A stretch of DNA of 64,000 nt from Mesorhizobium loti (GTDB lineage Bacteria; Pseudomonadota; Alphaproteobacteria; Rhizobiales; Rhizobiaceae), in NCBI GenBank assembly GCA_014189435.1, contig CP050293.1, positions 253,001 to 317,000 of the forward strand. The letters are read 5' to 3'. The translations under genes were made by a program, and so were the position numbers. This document shows, one piece after another, positions 31,512-39,252 of this stretch. How positions within the stretch are numbered: position 1 is the stretch's first letter; every line of letters begins with the position of its first letter. The notes under the pieces were generated by a model. It did no database searches and was not told the DNA's origin. It saw nothing but the letters and a program-made list of their open reading frames with translations.

Positions 31512-31721
31512 ATGTTTATTGTTTCAAGAAACCTCCTTTTGGCCGCCATCGCCGTTTCGGTGCTGGCCGGCTGCAAGACAACCGCTCCCAGGGAATGCGA
31601 TAGGCTGAAGCCTGGCGTCACCTATAACGGCAAATGCTGCGGTATCGGCGAGCCCTGTCGCGAAGGCAAGGGCGGCACGCCGGACAGGCCGGGAAACACA
31701 CCCGATCCAGAGCCGCAATGA
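31512..31721 (+). CDS. Small putative lipoprotein
   Basis: The 69-residue product has a short signal sequence, MFIVSRNLLLAAIAVSVLAG, and a lipobox cysteine (VLAGC). The mature part is cysteine- and proline-rich (CCGIGEPCREGKGG). The ATG at 31512 follows AAGGAG and begins the signal, so it is preferred over an in-frame ATG at 31443. No family is recognised. Confidence 0.65.
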   Translation: MFIVSRNLLLAAIAVSVLAGCKTTAPRECDRLKPGVTYNGKCCGIGEPCREGKGGTPDRPGNTPDPEPQ

Positions 31722-31856
31722 TCTGAGCCACTGCGGCCCGTTCCGGTCAGCGCCGGGACGGGCACGTTGCGCTCCGAAAAGCTCGCCAACGTCCAGCTCC
31801 CCGTGGGAGCGACCGAAATCGTCCAGCTCCGGCAAGCCGGCCAGGATGTCGATCTA

Positions 31857-32677
31857 AGGCTTGTTGAGATTCAGCGTGAGTTTATGACGGCGGCTGCGAG
31901 ATTGATGAAGGCTGCAAAGCTCTGATCGGTTTTGTCGGCGCGCATGGCGATACGCTTGAATTCCTTGAGCTTGCAGAAGAAGTTCTCGATCAGATGGCGC
32001 CATTTGTAGAGTTCCTTGTCGAGCGGCAGGGGAAAAGTACGACGTGAGTGCTGTGAAATAACGATCTTGGCGCCGCGCTCATTCAGGTCGGCAATGATGG
32101 TGTTGCTGTCGAAGGCTTTGTCGGCGATCAAGCCGCCGAAACAGACACCATTGATGAGCGGTGCAACACCCACCGTGTCGAACCGCTGGCCGGGCAGAAG
32201 AACAAAGCGCACAAGATTGCCAAGTGCATCGGTGAGTGCCAGGATTTTAGTTGTCATGCCGCCTTTGGAGCGGCCTATGGCCTGGCTTTGAGTCCCCCTT
32301 TTGCGCCCTGTCCATGGCGGTGGACCTTGACGATGGTAGCATCAACCATGGCGTATTCCATGTCCGGCTCATCCGAGCAGGCCTCGAAAAGCCGAATGAA
32401 AACATCGGCTTTGACCCAATCGCGGTATCGCTTGAAAACCGTGTTCCAGCTCCCGAAGAAGGCTGGGAGGTCGCGCCACGGACTTCCTGTCCGCACGATC
32501 CAAAGCAACGCTTCGATGAAGCGGCGATTGTCACCACCACTTCGTCCGGGATCGGCTGGTTTACCCAGACAATGCGGTTCCATCTTCGCCCATTGGGCGT
32601 CCGTCAACACAAGTCGTTCCATCCAAAGCTTGAATCACAATCCAAGCTCAGGGGGAATCCCGAATCTCAACAAGCCT
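31857..32677. mobile_element. IS5-family (IS427-group) insertion sequence, 821 bp
   Basis: Exact 16-bp terminal inverted repeats (AGGCTTGTTGAGATTC) bound the element, and TA is present on both sides as a probable target duplication (31855-31856, 32678-32679). Size and two-frame transposase fit the IS427 group. It lies 20 bp outside the left attachment site of the island and is separate from it. The 135 bp before it (31722-31856) show no gene. Confidence 0.88.
31871..32622 (-). CDS. IS427-group transposase made by -1 frameshift
   Basis: The first frame (32622 to 32275) starts MERLVLTDAQWAKMEPHCLG and holds the first catalytic aspartate (YAMVDATIVKVHRHG). The second frame, ending at 31871, supplies GLIADKAFDSN and the late DDE glutamate segment KWRHLIENFFCKLKEFKRIA. 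A slippery AAAAGGGGG (complement of 32294-32302) near the end of the first frame would shift ribosomes -1 and join them as GTQSQAIGRSKGGMTTKIL. This is the usual IS427-group arrangement, so the gene is probably functional. Confidence 0.82.
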
Positions 32678-32697
32678 TAGGTCTGATCGTCTGGATT

Positions 32698-32717
32698 GGA
32701 TGGTGGGCGTGACAGGG
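32698..32717. other. Left attachment site (attL)
   Basis: This is an exact copy of the tRNA-Val 3' end with the CCA and three bases beyond. It lies within a short inverted repeat, ATGGTGGG (32700-32707) with CCCACCAT (32721-32728), which may be integrase core sites. The remaining 300 bp to 33017 contain no recognisable gene and should carry the promoter for the next operon; TTGACA occurs at 32992. Confidence 0.82.
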
Positions 32718-33017
32718 CTACCCACCATCGCCCCGAAGCCCAATGGTGCTGGGCATCCTGGCAAGGCAGGGAGACGAAATGCCTCCCTTCAATACCTCCC
32801 TTGTTATCAGTTCTGTTGAATCGGGGCAAGAATCCACCGCTGGCGATGGTGCAATCCGTTAGCTAACAGTCACGCCCTCAGGTTTCGGGTATCCGCACCA
32901 GCGCCACACATAGCTATAATACTGTGCGCAAGCAGTAGTAGAACCGATAGTCATTGGACATTTCGAAGCCAGCATGTAGTTTGCGAGCGGGTTGACAAGG
33001 GGGAGGAACCCAGTCCG

Positions 33018-34106
33018 ATGGCTGGATATTTGAGCGTGTGGCGTGACGCGCCTGCTACCGCAACAGCAAAGACCGACATCTTAGATATCGTAGTTGCCAT
33101 AAGCGAAAGAGTGCCATGGCAAGTTGCGAGGAGAATGCTTGAAGTTCATGGGGTTTCACCGCGGTCTGGGTGGTCAAATACCATCGAAGAAGTCAAACTT
33201 CGTGAATCTTTCAAAGGTCTCGACGTCGATGGTCTGTATGAGGCTTTTGTCCAACATGCGTGCTGTGGCGAAAAGTCAGTTAGGGTATACGACCTTGGCG
33301 CGAATGCTGACACTTTGCGTGAGAAGCTAAGCGCCGAAGCGCAACTGTCTCGCATGCCTCGACCGTCACTTAAGGATAAAATTCAAAAGAGCGACCCAAC
33401 TGAACCAGCGCTGATTTGCGTGCTTCAAAAACCGGAAGGGCTCTTTGGTATCTTCGGAGCCATCCGTGAGCATGACCACCAAACACCTTTGAAAACCGAG
33501 AGCCTTCCGGAAGCCGCACGTGCTGCGTTCCCCGGGGTGGACGAGATAATCGCGATACGCTCCGAGATGTTTCAATCCTACGCCGCGATCTGGATGCCGT
33601 CCGGGAGCCAGATCGTAGAGGTTCGCGTTGATCACTTCGTCAACCATAGTCAGCAGTCCTTGGTCGATTTCCATCAACAGATGTATGTTAAGCTCCATGC
33701 CATGTCGGGTTCCAAGGCTGCTATCGCACCCCGCGAGCTATTTCCGGCGATAAAGAATCTCTACGACGCTGAGAATGAGGGGATCGTTATGGAGCTTGCG
33801 TTCGTGACGACTACAGGCTCGGTCAAGCACGAAAGAATGAGGTCACACGATAGCCTGCGCAAAGAACGGTACCATGTGGGCGGTAAGGAGGCGTTGGCGA
33901 CAGAGATTGAACCATTCCGGTTAGGTGTGCGTTGGTCTCGCGAATACCTCGGGTCGAGGCAGTACAATGCGCCCGAACTGCACTTGGAAGGCACTCTTCC
34001 TATGGCGAGTTCGCAGTCGCCCGGCCTGACCAAATTCCTAGTCCGCAAAGCCGCAGGGATCGAGGATTATGACTGGGTGAGAGACAAGCTCTTTGAGCAT
34101 TTGTGA
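33018..34106 (+). CDS. Unknown island protein, gene A of a three-gene nuclease operon
   Basis: The 362-residue soluble protein is not recognised. Its start follows GGGGGAGGAA, a strong ribosome site. No membrane segment, Walker motif or zinc-ligand cluster is evident. A predicted helical N-terminal domain (residues 15-115) precedes a mixed alpha/beta region with YAAIWMPSGSQIVEVRVDHF near 190. Its stop is 3 bp before the ATG of gene B (34110), and gene B overlaps gene C, a PD-(D/E)XK nuclease, so the three act together. Base composition is lower in G+C than the chromosome. A sensor or specificity role is possible but unproved. Confidence 0.7.
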   Translation: MAGYLSVWRDAPATATAKTDILDIVVAISERVPWQVARRMLEVHGVSPRSGWSNTIEEVKLRESFKGLDVDGLYEAFVQHACCGEKSVRVYDLGANADTLREKLSAEAQLSRMPRPSLKDKIQKSDPTEPALICVLQKPEGLFGIFGAIREHDHQTPLKTESLPEAARAAFPGVDEIIAIRSEMFQSYAAIWMPSGSQIVEVRVDHFVNHSQQSLVDFHQQMYVKLHAMSGSKAAIAPRELFPAIKNLYDAENEGIVMELAFVTTTGSVKHERMRSHDSLRKERYHVGGKEALATEIEPFRLGVRWSREYLGSRQYNAPELHLEGTLPMASSQSPGLTKFLVRKAAGIEDYDWVRDKLFEHL

Positions 34107-34125
34107 CCGATGGCAAAGACTCTAG

Positions 34126-35741
34126 CCCGTCCTATTCACGAGCGGCCTGGTTCCTTGCCGCTTGGCGTTCGGTCATGAAGGTGTGAGGCGTCTTTTTCAC
34201 CGCAGCTGAGACTGGACTTTGGAACGCGCTGGAGGGTCAAGGTATCGGGTTCGGTGGGGCTTTGATGCCCCGGCGCTCATGGCCCTGCGGGCTGCAGCGT
34301 GATGGCGATCGTTCGGAACAGACTTGCTTCGGGACAGGCGGCGGCGAAGGCCAGACGGATGCGCGAGACGGTTTCGGTGACGCGGGCGCCGAGCTTGAGA
34401 AGCCTGAGCCGCAGTGTAGAGAACTCGGCGTTGCACAGATGATGGGTCGTGGGCACTGCCTCGCGCAGGGTGAGCATCAACCAGTATGCGGCGGTGTGCA
34501 GGACGAGACGGACCTGGTTGGCAATCGGTGAGCGGCAGCTGGTGCGGTCGGAGGCGAGCTGGCTCTTGTGCATCTTGATCAGGTTTTCGGCCTGGCCGCG
34601 GGCGCAGTAGATCACATCGTAGACATGCTCGGCGGAGCCTTTGTCGAGATTGGTGACGACGAAGCGGATGTCGAGGCCGAGGGTGGTTGCCTCGATGCGG
34701 GCGCAGGCGCGGCGTTCCGTCCTCCAGGATTTCGCCTTGTATCGGGTCTCGGCATAGCCGCGCAGCACCGGCTTCTGCTCGAGCGCGCGGCGGGTGCGGA
34801 TATCGTCGGCGGCTTCATCAACGAGACGCTGGAGAACCTTGTTGCCGGGCAATCCGAAGAGGTAGTCGACCGCATTGTCCTCGCACCATGCCATGACTTG
34901 CGCCCGGCCATAGTGGCCATCGCCGCGGATCAGAATGCGGGTGGTCGGCCAGCGGGCGCGGATGCGCCGGACAAGCCGGCGCAGATGGCCGCGGATCTCC
35001 TTGCCCGCCGGGGTCCTGCCAGGACGCAGGATCATGGCGACCGGGCGTCCTGTCGCGGCGTCGTAGATGTGGATCGGCAGGAAGCAACGCTCGTCGTAAT
35101 GGGCGTTGAACAGCGAGAGCTGCTGATGGCCGTGAACGACATCCACCGTGTCGTCGATGTCGAGCGTGACGCTTTTGGGCGGCGCGGCATAGCTCGACAG
35201 CCACAGATCGACCAGCACCCAGCCGAGCCGGATGACGGTGCGCAGGTCGGGCAGGTTCTCGAGGCGCGAGCATGTCGGCTGCGAGCACAGATCAATCCCG
35301 CTGTCGGGCAGCCGCCCGCAGGCGAGCTTGAAGGCCGGGTCGGTGCGCAGCCGGTCGAGATCGTTGGCATCCTCGTAGCCGCATGCGATCGCAAAGATGC
35401 GGGCGCGCACAATGTCGGCCATGGCGTGCGTCACCCGCGCTGGATCGCGCGGATCGTGGATCGCGGCGGCCAGCCTGTCGGCCAGTTGCAGGCGTCGCTC
35501 GGCCGCTGCCAAAAGCATGACGCCACCATCCGAGGTGATGCGTCCGCCGTCAAACGCAGCTGTGATCTTCTTGCGTCCAACGGCTGGAAATGAGAGCGGC
35601 AGCAACGTATCATCGGTCATGGCGGGTGTGGCTCGCGAGAGGCGGTGGCAGGGTTGGCTTAGACAACCGAATCCTACGCTAAATCAATCGCTTAGGCTAC
35701 ATCCGCCAACCTCTCAGACGCAACGTCGTGCATAAGACGGG
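34126..35741 (-). mobile_element. IS1380-family element, copy 1 (1616 bp)
   Basis: The ends are imperfect inverted repeats (CCCGTCCTATTCACG and CCCGTCTTATGCACG) with CTAG duplicated on both sides (34122-34125, 35742-35745). It has inserted after the fifth codon of island gene B. Its transposase is identical in protein to copies at 40454 and 44854. Confidence 0.92.
34277..35620 (-). CDS. IS1380-family DDE transposase (copy 1)
   Basis: The 447-residue transposase begins MTDDTLLPLSFPAVGRKKI. It has SVTLDIDDTVDVVHGHQQ with the first catalytic aspartate, RILIRGDGHYGRAQVMAWCE with the second, and YCARGQAENLIKMHKSQLAS with the glutamate, the IS1380-family pattern. The gene is intact and the same protein is encoded by two other copies in the island, which suggests recent transposition. 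Long frames on the opposite strand are shadows. Confidence 0.93.
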   Translation of the reverse strand: MTDDTLLPLSFPAVGRKKITAAFDGGRITSDGGVMLLAAAERRLQLADRLAAAIHDPRDPARVTHAMADIVRARIFAIACGYEDANDLDRLRTDPAFKLACGRLPDSGIDLCSQPTCSRLENLPDLRTVIRLGWVLVDLWLSSYAAPPKSVTLDIDDTVDVVHGHQQLSLFNAHYDERCFLPIHIYDAATGRPVAMILRPGRTPAGKEIRGHLRRLVRRIRARWPTTRILIRGDGHYGRAQVMAWCEDNAVDYLFGLPGNKVLQRLVDEAADDIRTRRALEQKPVLRGYAETRYKAKSWRTERRACARIEATTLGLDIRFVVTNLDKGSAEHVYDVIYCARGQAENLIKMHKSQLASDRTSCRSPIANQVRLVLHTAAYWLMLTLREAVPTTHHLCNAEFSTLRLRLLKLGARVTETVSRIRLAFAAACPEASLFRTIAITLQPAGP

Positions 35742-35762
35742 CTAGATGAGATAGCTCGGGAG

Positions 35763-36155
35763 GTGCAGCGCGCCTTGGCGGATGACCCCGCCGGAAAGCT
35801 TGCTGTCATGATCGTTGATGCGCTCTCAAAGTTAACAGGTGATCAAACTTCATTTATGTCGTATCGGTCAATTGGTAATTTGGTTCATTGCAAAGTTGAA
35901 GATCCAGGGCTTTTACACTCGATAGCGATTCTAAGTTCCCCAAAGATAAATGTTCTAAAGTCAATGTTTGTATACAAGGCCAGCGATGGAGAAGAGGTTG
36001 TTCTTTCTTCTGCTCAATGGCGCGACGCAAAGCGTGCTGGCTTTCTTGTTGATCCTCATTCTGGAGAAAAGATTGATGACTTTCAGGAATTAACATATCC
36101 CTATTTTCGTACCAGTGGAGAATTTCAGGAGCTTGTGAGACGTGCCCATGGGTGA
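35763..36155 (+). CDS. Island gene B, C-terminal part, interrupted by IS1380
   Basis: The visible frame gives 130 residues from a GTG, but its true start is ATG 34110. ATG GCA AAG ACT CTA G is cut by IS1380 at CTAG, and removing the element and one CTAG restores MAKTLDEIAREVQRALADDP in frame. The intact protein would have 141 residues, with no recognised family. The middle (SYRSIGNLVHCKVEDPGLLH) could form a small helical or winged-helix domain, which is a guess. Residual translation might start at GTG 35763 or ATG 35808. Its stop overlaps gene C. Confidence 0.72.
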   Translation: MQRALADDPAGKLAVMIVDALSKLTGDQTSFMSYRSIGNLVHCKVEDPGLLHSIAILSSPKINVLKSMFVYKASDGEEVVLSSAQWRDAKRAGFLVDPHSGEKIDDFQELTYPYFRTSGEFQELVRRAHG

Positions 36156-36813
36156 AATGTCAGTGGGTACGCTCAAGCTTATTGCTACTAAAACGGGGCT
36201 TTCAGTTGTTTACGAATTGTTTGAGTACTGGCATTCCGAGCCGGATCATGAACTTCTTTGCAGATTGATAGATAAGGCAATTGATCAATGTGCCGTTAGT
36301 ATGGCCCAGTACCCAAAGGAGTTAGATGACCTAAAAGAAGATCAATTAACCGTCATGCTGATTATGCAGCTCGATAAATTTGGACTTGATGTATCGCATG
36401 ATACGACTTCTGGCGGGCACTGTGATATTGTAATCAAGGACGGTGGAGGCTTTCTTTGGCTTGGTGAGGTAAAAAAGGTCTCTGGCGTTGACAATAACTG
36501 GATCGGAGAAGGCTTCGATCAGTTGATGGTCAGGTATGCGACAGGGCTTCCTAGCCAGGATAGAGGAGGTCTGATTTTATTCTGCAATTGCCCTCGTATT
36601 GATAATGTACTTGAAGAGTGGTGCAAATATCTTACTGAAAGATACGCAGGGGTATTAGTGCCTCGATATGATTCCAATGAACTTTGGTTCGAGAGCGAGC
36701 AGGCGAGCGAACGGACAGGCAGGAAGGTGACTGTCAGGCACAAGCCTATTTCGGTGTATTTTCCTCCCCTCCACGCAGTGACTACGATGAAAACGGGCAA
36801 AGGGGCCGCCTAG
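36148..36813 (+). CDS. PD-(D/E)XK-type nuclease-like protein, gene C
   Basis: From ATG 36148 the product has 221 residues; GTG 36142 is possible. The nuclease core is visible: helix glutamate in KEDQLTVMLIMQL (near 64), then GGHCDIVI (Asp 93) and FLWLGEVKK (Glu 107, Lys 109). This is the D-(X)n-E-X-K spacing of restriction-endonuclease-fold enzymes. A further strand, RGGLILFCNC, follows near 144. The start overlaps the stop of gene B by eight bases. Together with genes A and B it resembles a small nuclease-based defence or restriction operon. G+C is low, about 45%. Confidence 0.72.
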   Translation: MGEMSVGTLKLIATKTGLSVVYELFEYWHSEPDHELLCRLIDKAIDQCAVSMAQYPKELDDLKEDQLTVMLIMQLDKFGLDVSHDTTSGGHCDIVIKDGGGFLWLGEVKKVSGVDNNWIGEGFDQLMVRYATGLPSQDRGGLILFCNCPRIDNVLEEWCKYLTERYAGVLVPRYDSNELWFESEQASERTGRKVTVRHKPISVYFPPLHAVTTMKTGKGAA

Positions 36814-36927
36814 GCTGGTTACCTCGGTCGATAGAGTCGATAGATTGGACTAGAGTTTGAGCGCCATTGGGGCGATTGCGCACAGCAGTATGCAAAGGCA
36901 GGGGTGGGTGCCTATAGGCCGTTTTCG

Positions 36928-37521
36928 ATGAATCGTGTTGCGGTAGTGGCGTTCTGCGCGCCCTTGGCGCTTGCGGTGGCCCTGATAGCCTTGCATAGGC
37001 ACCCGAGTGCAGAAGAGAGTGCTAGCGTGGCTGCGCCTGCCAGCATAGTCTCACCTAGCAGCGTGGCCGTGCCTTCTGGTGTTCCGCACACCGTCGCAAC
37101 GGAAGATTCGATCACGGGGCAAGCTTCTGTAGTTGATGGCGATACACTGGAAATTCACGGCATTCGAATACGCTTGAATGGTATCGACGCGCCTGAGGCT
37201 TCGCAAAAGTGCGATGCAAATGGATCGTCCTACCGTTGCGGGCAGAAGGCCGCGTTTGCACTTGACGAAATTCTTGCTGACAAGACTGTGGTATGTGTCA
37301 AAATAGATACGGACAGATACGGGCGAACCATAGCGAAGTGTACTGTCGCGCAGACTGACGTCAGCGCTGAAATGGTTCGTAGGGGGTGGGCTATAGCATA
37401 CAGAAAATACTCTCTTGAGTACGTACAGCTTGAAGACGCGGCACTAGCTGGGGGCGTTGGCCTATGGGCTGGCTCATTCGAGAATCCTGCGCAGTACCGT
37501 CGAACCGGGAAGAAGAATTGA
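36928..37521 (+). CDS. Membrane-anchored staphylococcal-nuclease-like (SNase) protein
   Basis: The 197-residue product from ATG 36928 starts with an uncleaved or cleaved signal anchor (AVVAFCAPLALAVALIALH). The SNase domain follows at about residue 70: ASVVDGDTLEIHGIRIRLNG, IDAPEASQKC, then DRYGRTIAKC, which supply the calcium-binding aspartates and catalytic Arg/Glu positions. Such proteins cut DNA or RNA outside the cytoplasm. A GTG at 36904 would add eight residues. It lies 114 bp after gene C and 55 bp before a three-gene membrane operon and may serve either or neither. Confidence 0.85.
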   Translation: MNRVAVVAFCAPLALAVALIALHRHPSAEESASVAAPASIVSPSSVAVPSGVPHTVATEDSITGQASVVDGDTLEIHGIRIRLNGIDAPEASQKCDANGSSYRCGQKAAFALDEILADKTVVCVKIDTDRYGRTIAKCTVAQTDVSAEMVRRGWAIAYRKYSLEYVQLEDAALAGGVGLWAGSFENPAQYRRTGKKN

Positions 37522-37576
37522 GACGGGCCGAACGTGAGATTCTGTAGACTGCAATTCTAAAAGGTAGGGGCGTGTG

Positions 37577-38029
37577 ATGGCAGACAAGAAAGAATCGAAG
37601 AGCCTTACAACGAATGCTGAGGCGTTGGGACAAGTTCCAACCGCCATTCCGCTAGGCCAGAGCACTCAGATCGATCTTTCGTGGATGCCGGAAGACCAGC
37701 GTAGGGCGCTACTAACCGACTACGCCAAGGGCGCGTTGGATGTGAGCAAGCGAGCACAGGAGTTGGGCATCGAAGTGTCGGTCCTTCGTAGTACGCTTGG
37801 TACCCTAGGAGAGACGACGAAACAGGTCGCGCAGGACGGCAACTCAGTAACGCTCACCCATGTCCAGAACAGCCAGTTTGGCCGTACCGAAGTGATTATG
37901 GGCAATACCGATGCTGCCACGGCTGGGAAGCTTTCGCGTTCTCAAACAGGAGAACGAGATTGGACCCCTTACTATGTCATCGCGGGGATAGTCGCTTTGA
38001 TCGTGATAGCGATAGCCTTAGGTCGCTGA
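37577..38029 (+). CDS. Unknown tail-anchored protein, trio gene 1
   Basis: The 150-residue protein is soluble for its first ~130 residues, with a helical LLTDYAKGALDVSKRAQELG section (near 46-65). It ends in a single membrane helix, YYVIAGIVALIVIAIALGR, leaving no periplasmic domain. That makes it a tail-anchored inner-membrane protein. Its stop is followed after one base by trio gene 2. No family is recognised. ATG 37577 is chosen over GTG 37574 from the adjacent upstream sequence. Confidence 0.65.
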   Translation: MADKKESKSLTTNAEALGQVPTAIPLGQSTQIDLSWMPEDQRRALLTDYAKGALDVSKRAQELGIEVSVLRSTLGTLGETTKQVAQDGNSVTLTHVQNSQFGRTEVIMGNTDAATAGKLSRSQTGERDWTPYYVIAGIVALIVIAIALGR

Positions 38030-38030
38030 C

Positions 38031-38330
38031 GTGTATAACGCCACTCTGGAGCTATCTGACAATGTAGACATTGAGAGCAAGTTAGCTGCGCTGCACAGAG
38101 ACGGCACCAGGGCAGGCCTCTCCGATTCTACAGTCGCGGAAATGACGGACCAAGTGCGCACGGTCTTGAGCCTGGTCACCAAGCAAGGTTCTCACCTAGC
38201 GGCGCAGGGCAGCCAGATGTCGTTTTCCCGACTGATAAAGGGCGATAGTTATGAATTGCAGCTCATTTACGGAGTTGGCGCCCCAAAGTCCTGGCTGAGC
38301 CGCGTTGCGCGTAGCCTGTTGGGTGGATAA
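38031..38330 (+). CDS. Unknown small protein, trio gene 2
   Basis: The 99-residue product starts at GTG 38031, one base after the stop of trio gene 1. It is soluble, with a heptad-like helical section, STVAEMTDQVRTVLSLVTKQ (near 33-52). Its TAA shares one base with the ATG of trio gene 3 (TAATG). No family is recognised. The tight packing implies a complex with the two tail-anchored neighbours. Confidence 0.6.
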   Translation: MYNATLELSDNVDIESKLAALHRDGTRAGLSDSTVAEMTDQVRTVLSLVTKQGSHLAAQGSQMSFSRLIKGDSYELQLIYGVGAPKSWLSRVARSLLGG

Positions 38331-39160
38331 TGCCAAGATACGATCGCCGCTACGCAAAGCGCACCTACGGTCGTGACTATGGGCGCGAAAGAGCACTTCA
38401 GCATATCGAAGATGCGAAACGGCTAAGCCATGAGTTGGGGGGTACGGACGAGGACGTGAAGCGATATTTCTTTTCGCTTCCAGGTTCAGAGCTGACCATC
38501 ATTCTAGCCGAGTACGGACGCCGATACGGATCTCAGGCTCGAGAATATGCCTCAGATACAATGCACAAGTGGCGCACCGGGCAGACGAAGATGAGCGGGA
38601 CTGTTGCAGAGCGACTGTTCAATCTGCTGCCTCCCCGCATGCCCCTGTCAGAGAAGTACAAGCTCACCGAAGGCCTCTGGCATCACTTCGGCCCAAGCTC
38701 AAAACGTGTCATGCGAGTTGGCCTCGACGCAGATCTAGAACAGGTTGTCGACCTTGCCCGTCGACACATAGACGAGGTTGTCACGCAGTATCGCATTCCT
38801 GAGCAGATAGAGCGCAGGTTCAACTGGCTTGCGGCAGGTGATGTTGGTGTGAAGCAGGAACTGCTCAACCATCTCAGGTCTATGGAACGTGCAATGGTCG
38901 TGGAGGCCGCTCGCGTTCAAATGCCAGTTCTTCTTGAGCATATTAAGGGGCAGCATGGAGGACGCACTTCTCGGCTTGCTCAGATCGTAAAGGTCGGCAA
39001 GCACGAGCTTGAACTTCTGATCGACAAGGGCGTATCGGGCGTACGGCTAGAAGCCCCTGGGTACCGTACGCCCTCAGCCGCTAGCAGTGGCGGAGGTGGG
39101 AAATTGGCTTTGATTGTGATCGCTGGGTTGGTTGTTCTCTTTTACCTACTTCACAAATAA
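38330..39160 (+). CDS. Unknown tail-anchored protein, trio gene 3
   Basis: The 276-residue protein has a basic N-terminus (MPRYDRRYAKRTYGRDYGRE) and a mostly helical cytoplasmic body. A glycine linker (SSGGGG) precedes a C-terminal membrane helix, KLALIVIAGLVVLFYLLHK. The ATG overlaps the stop of trio gene 2 by one base. The basic start could bind nucleic acid, but no motif proves this. The gene is followed after 92 bp by an HNH endonuclease. Confidence 0.65.
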   Translation: MPRYDRRYAKRTYGRDYGRERALQHIEDAKRLSHELGGTDEDVKRYFFSLPGSELTIILAEYGRRYGSQAREYASDTMHKWRTGQTKMSGTVAERLFNLLPPRMPLSEKYKLTEGLWHHFGPSSKRVMRVGLDADLEQVVDLARRHIDEVVTQYRIPEQIERRFNWLAAGDVGVKQELLNHLRSMERAMVVEAARVQMPVLLEHIKGQHGGRTSRLAQIVKVGKHELELLIDKGVSGVRLEAPGYRTPSAASSGGGGKLALIVIAGLVVLFYLLHK

Positions 39161-39252
39161 AGCTCTATTCGCATCAGGTTCCCTAGGCCGAACTGCACGA
39201 AGATGGATGGTCGTGCTGAATATCGTTGTGTGGACTGTTGAGGGGCGCGGAA

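Noticed and set aside
31722..31856. A possible gene between the lipoprotein and IS427
   Set aside because: No frame with a ribosome site and protein-like sequence was found.
34568..35593. A 341-codon frame opposite the IS1380 transposase, repeated in all three copies
   Set aside because: It is identical only because the element is repeated and lies antisense to the DDE transposase gene.
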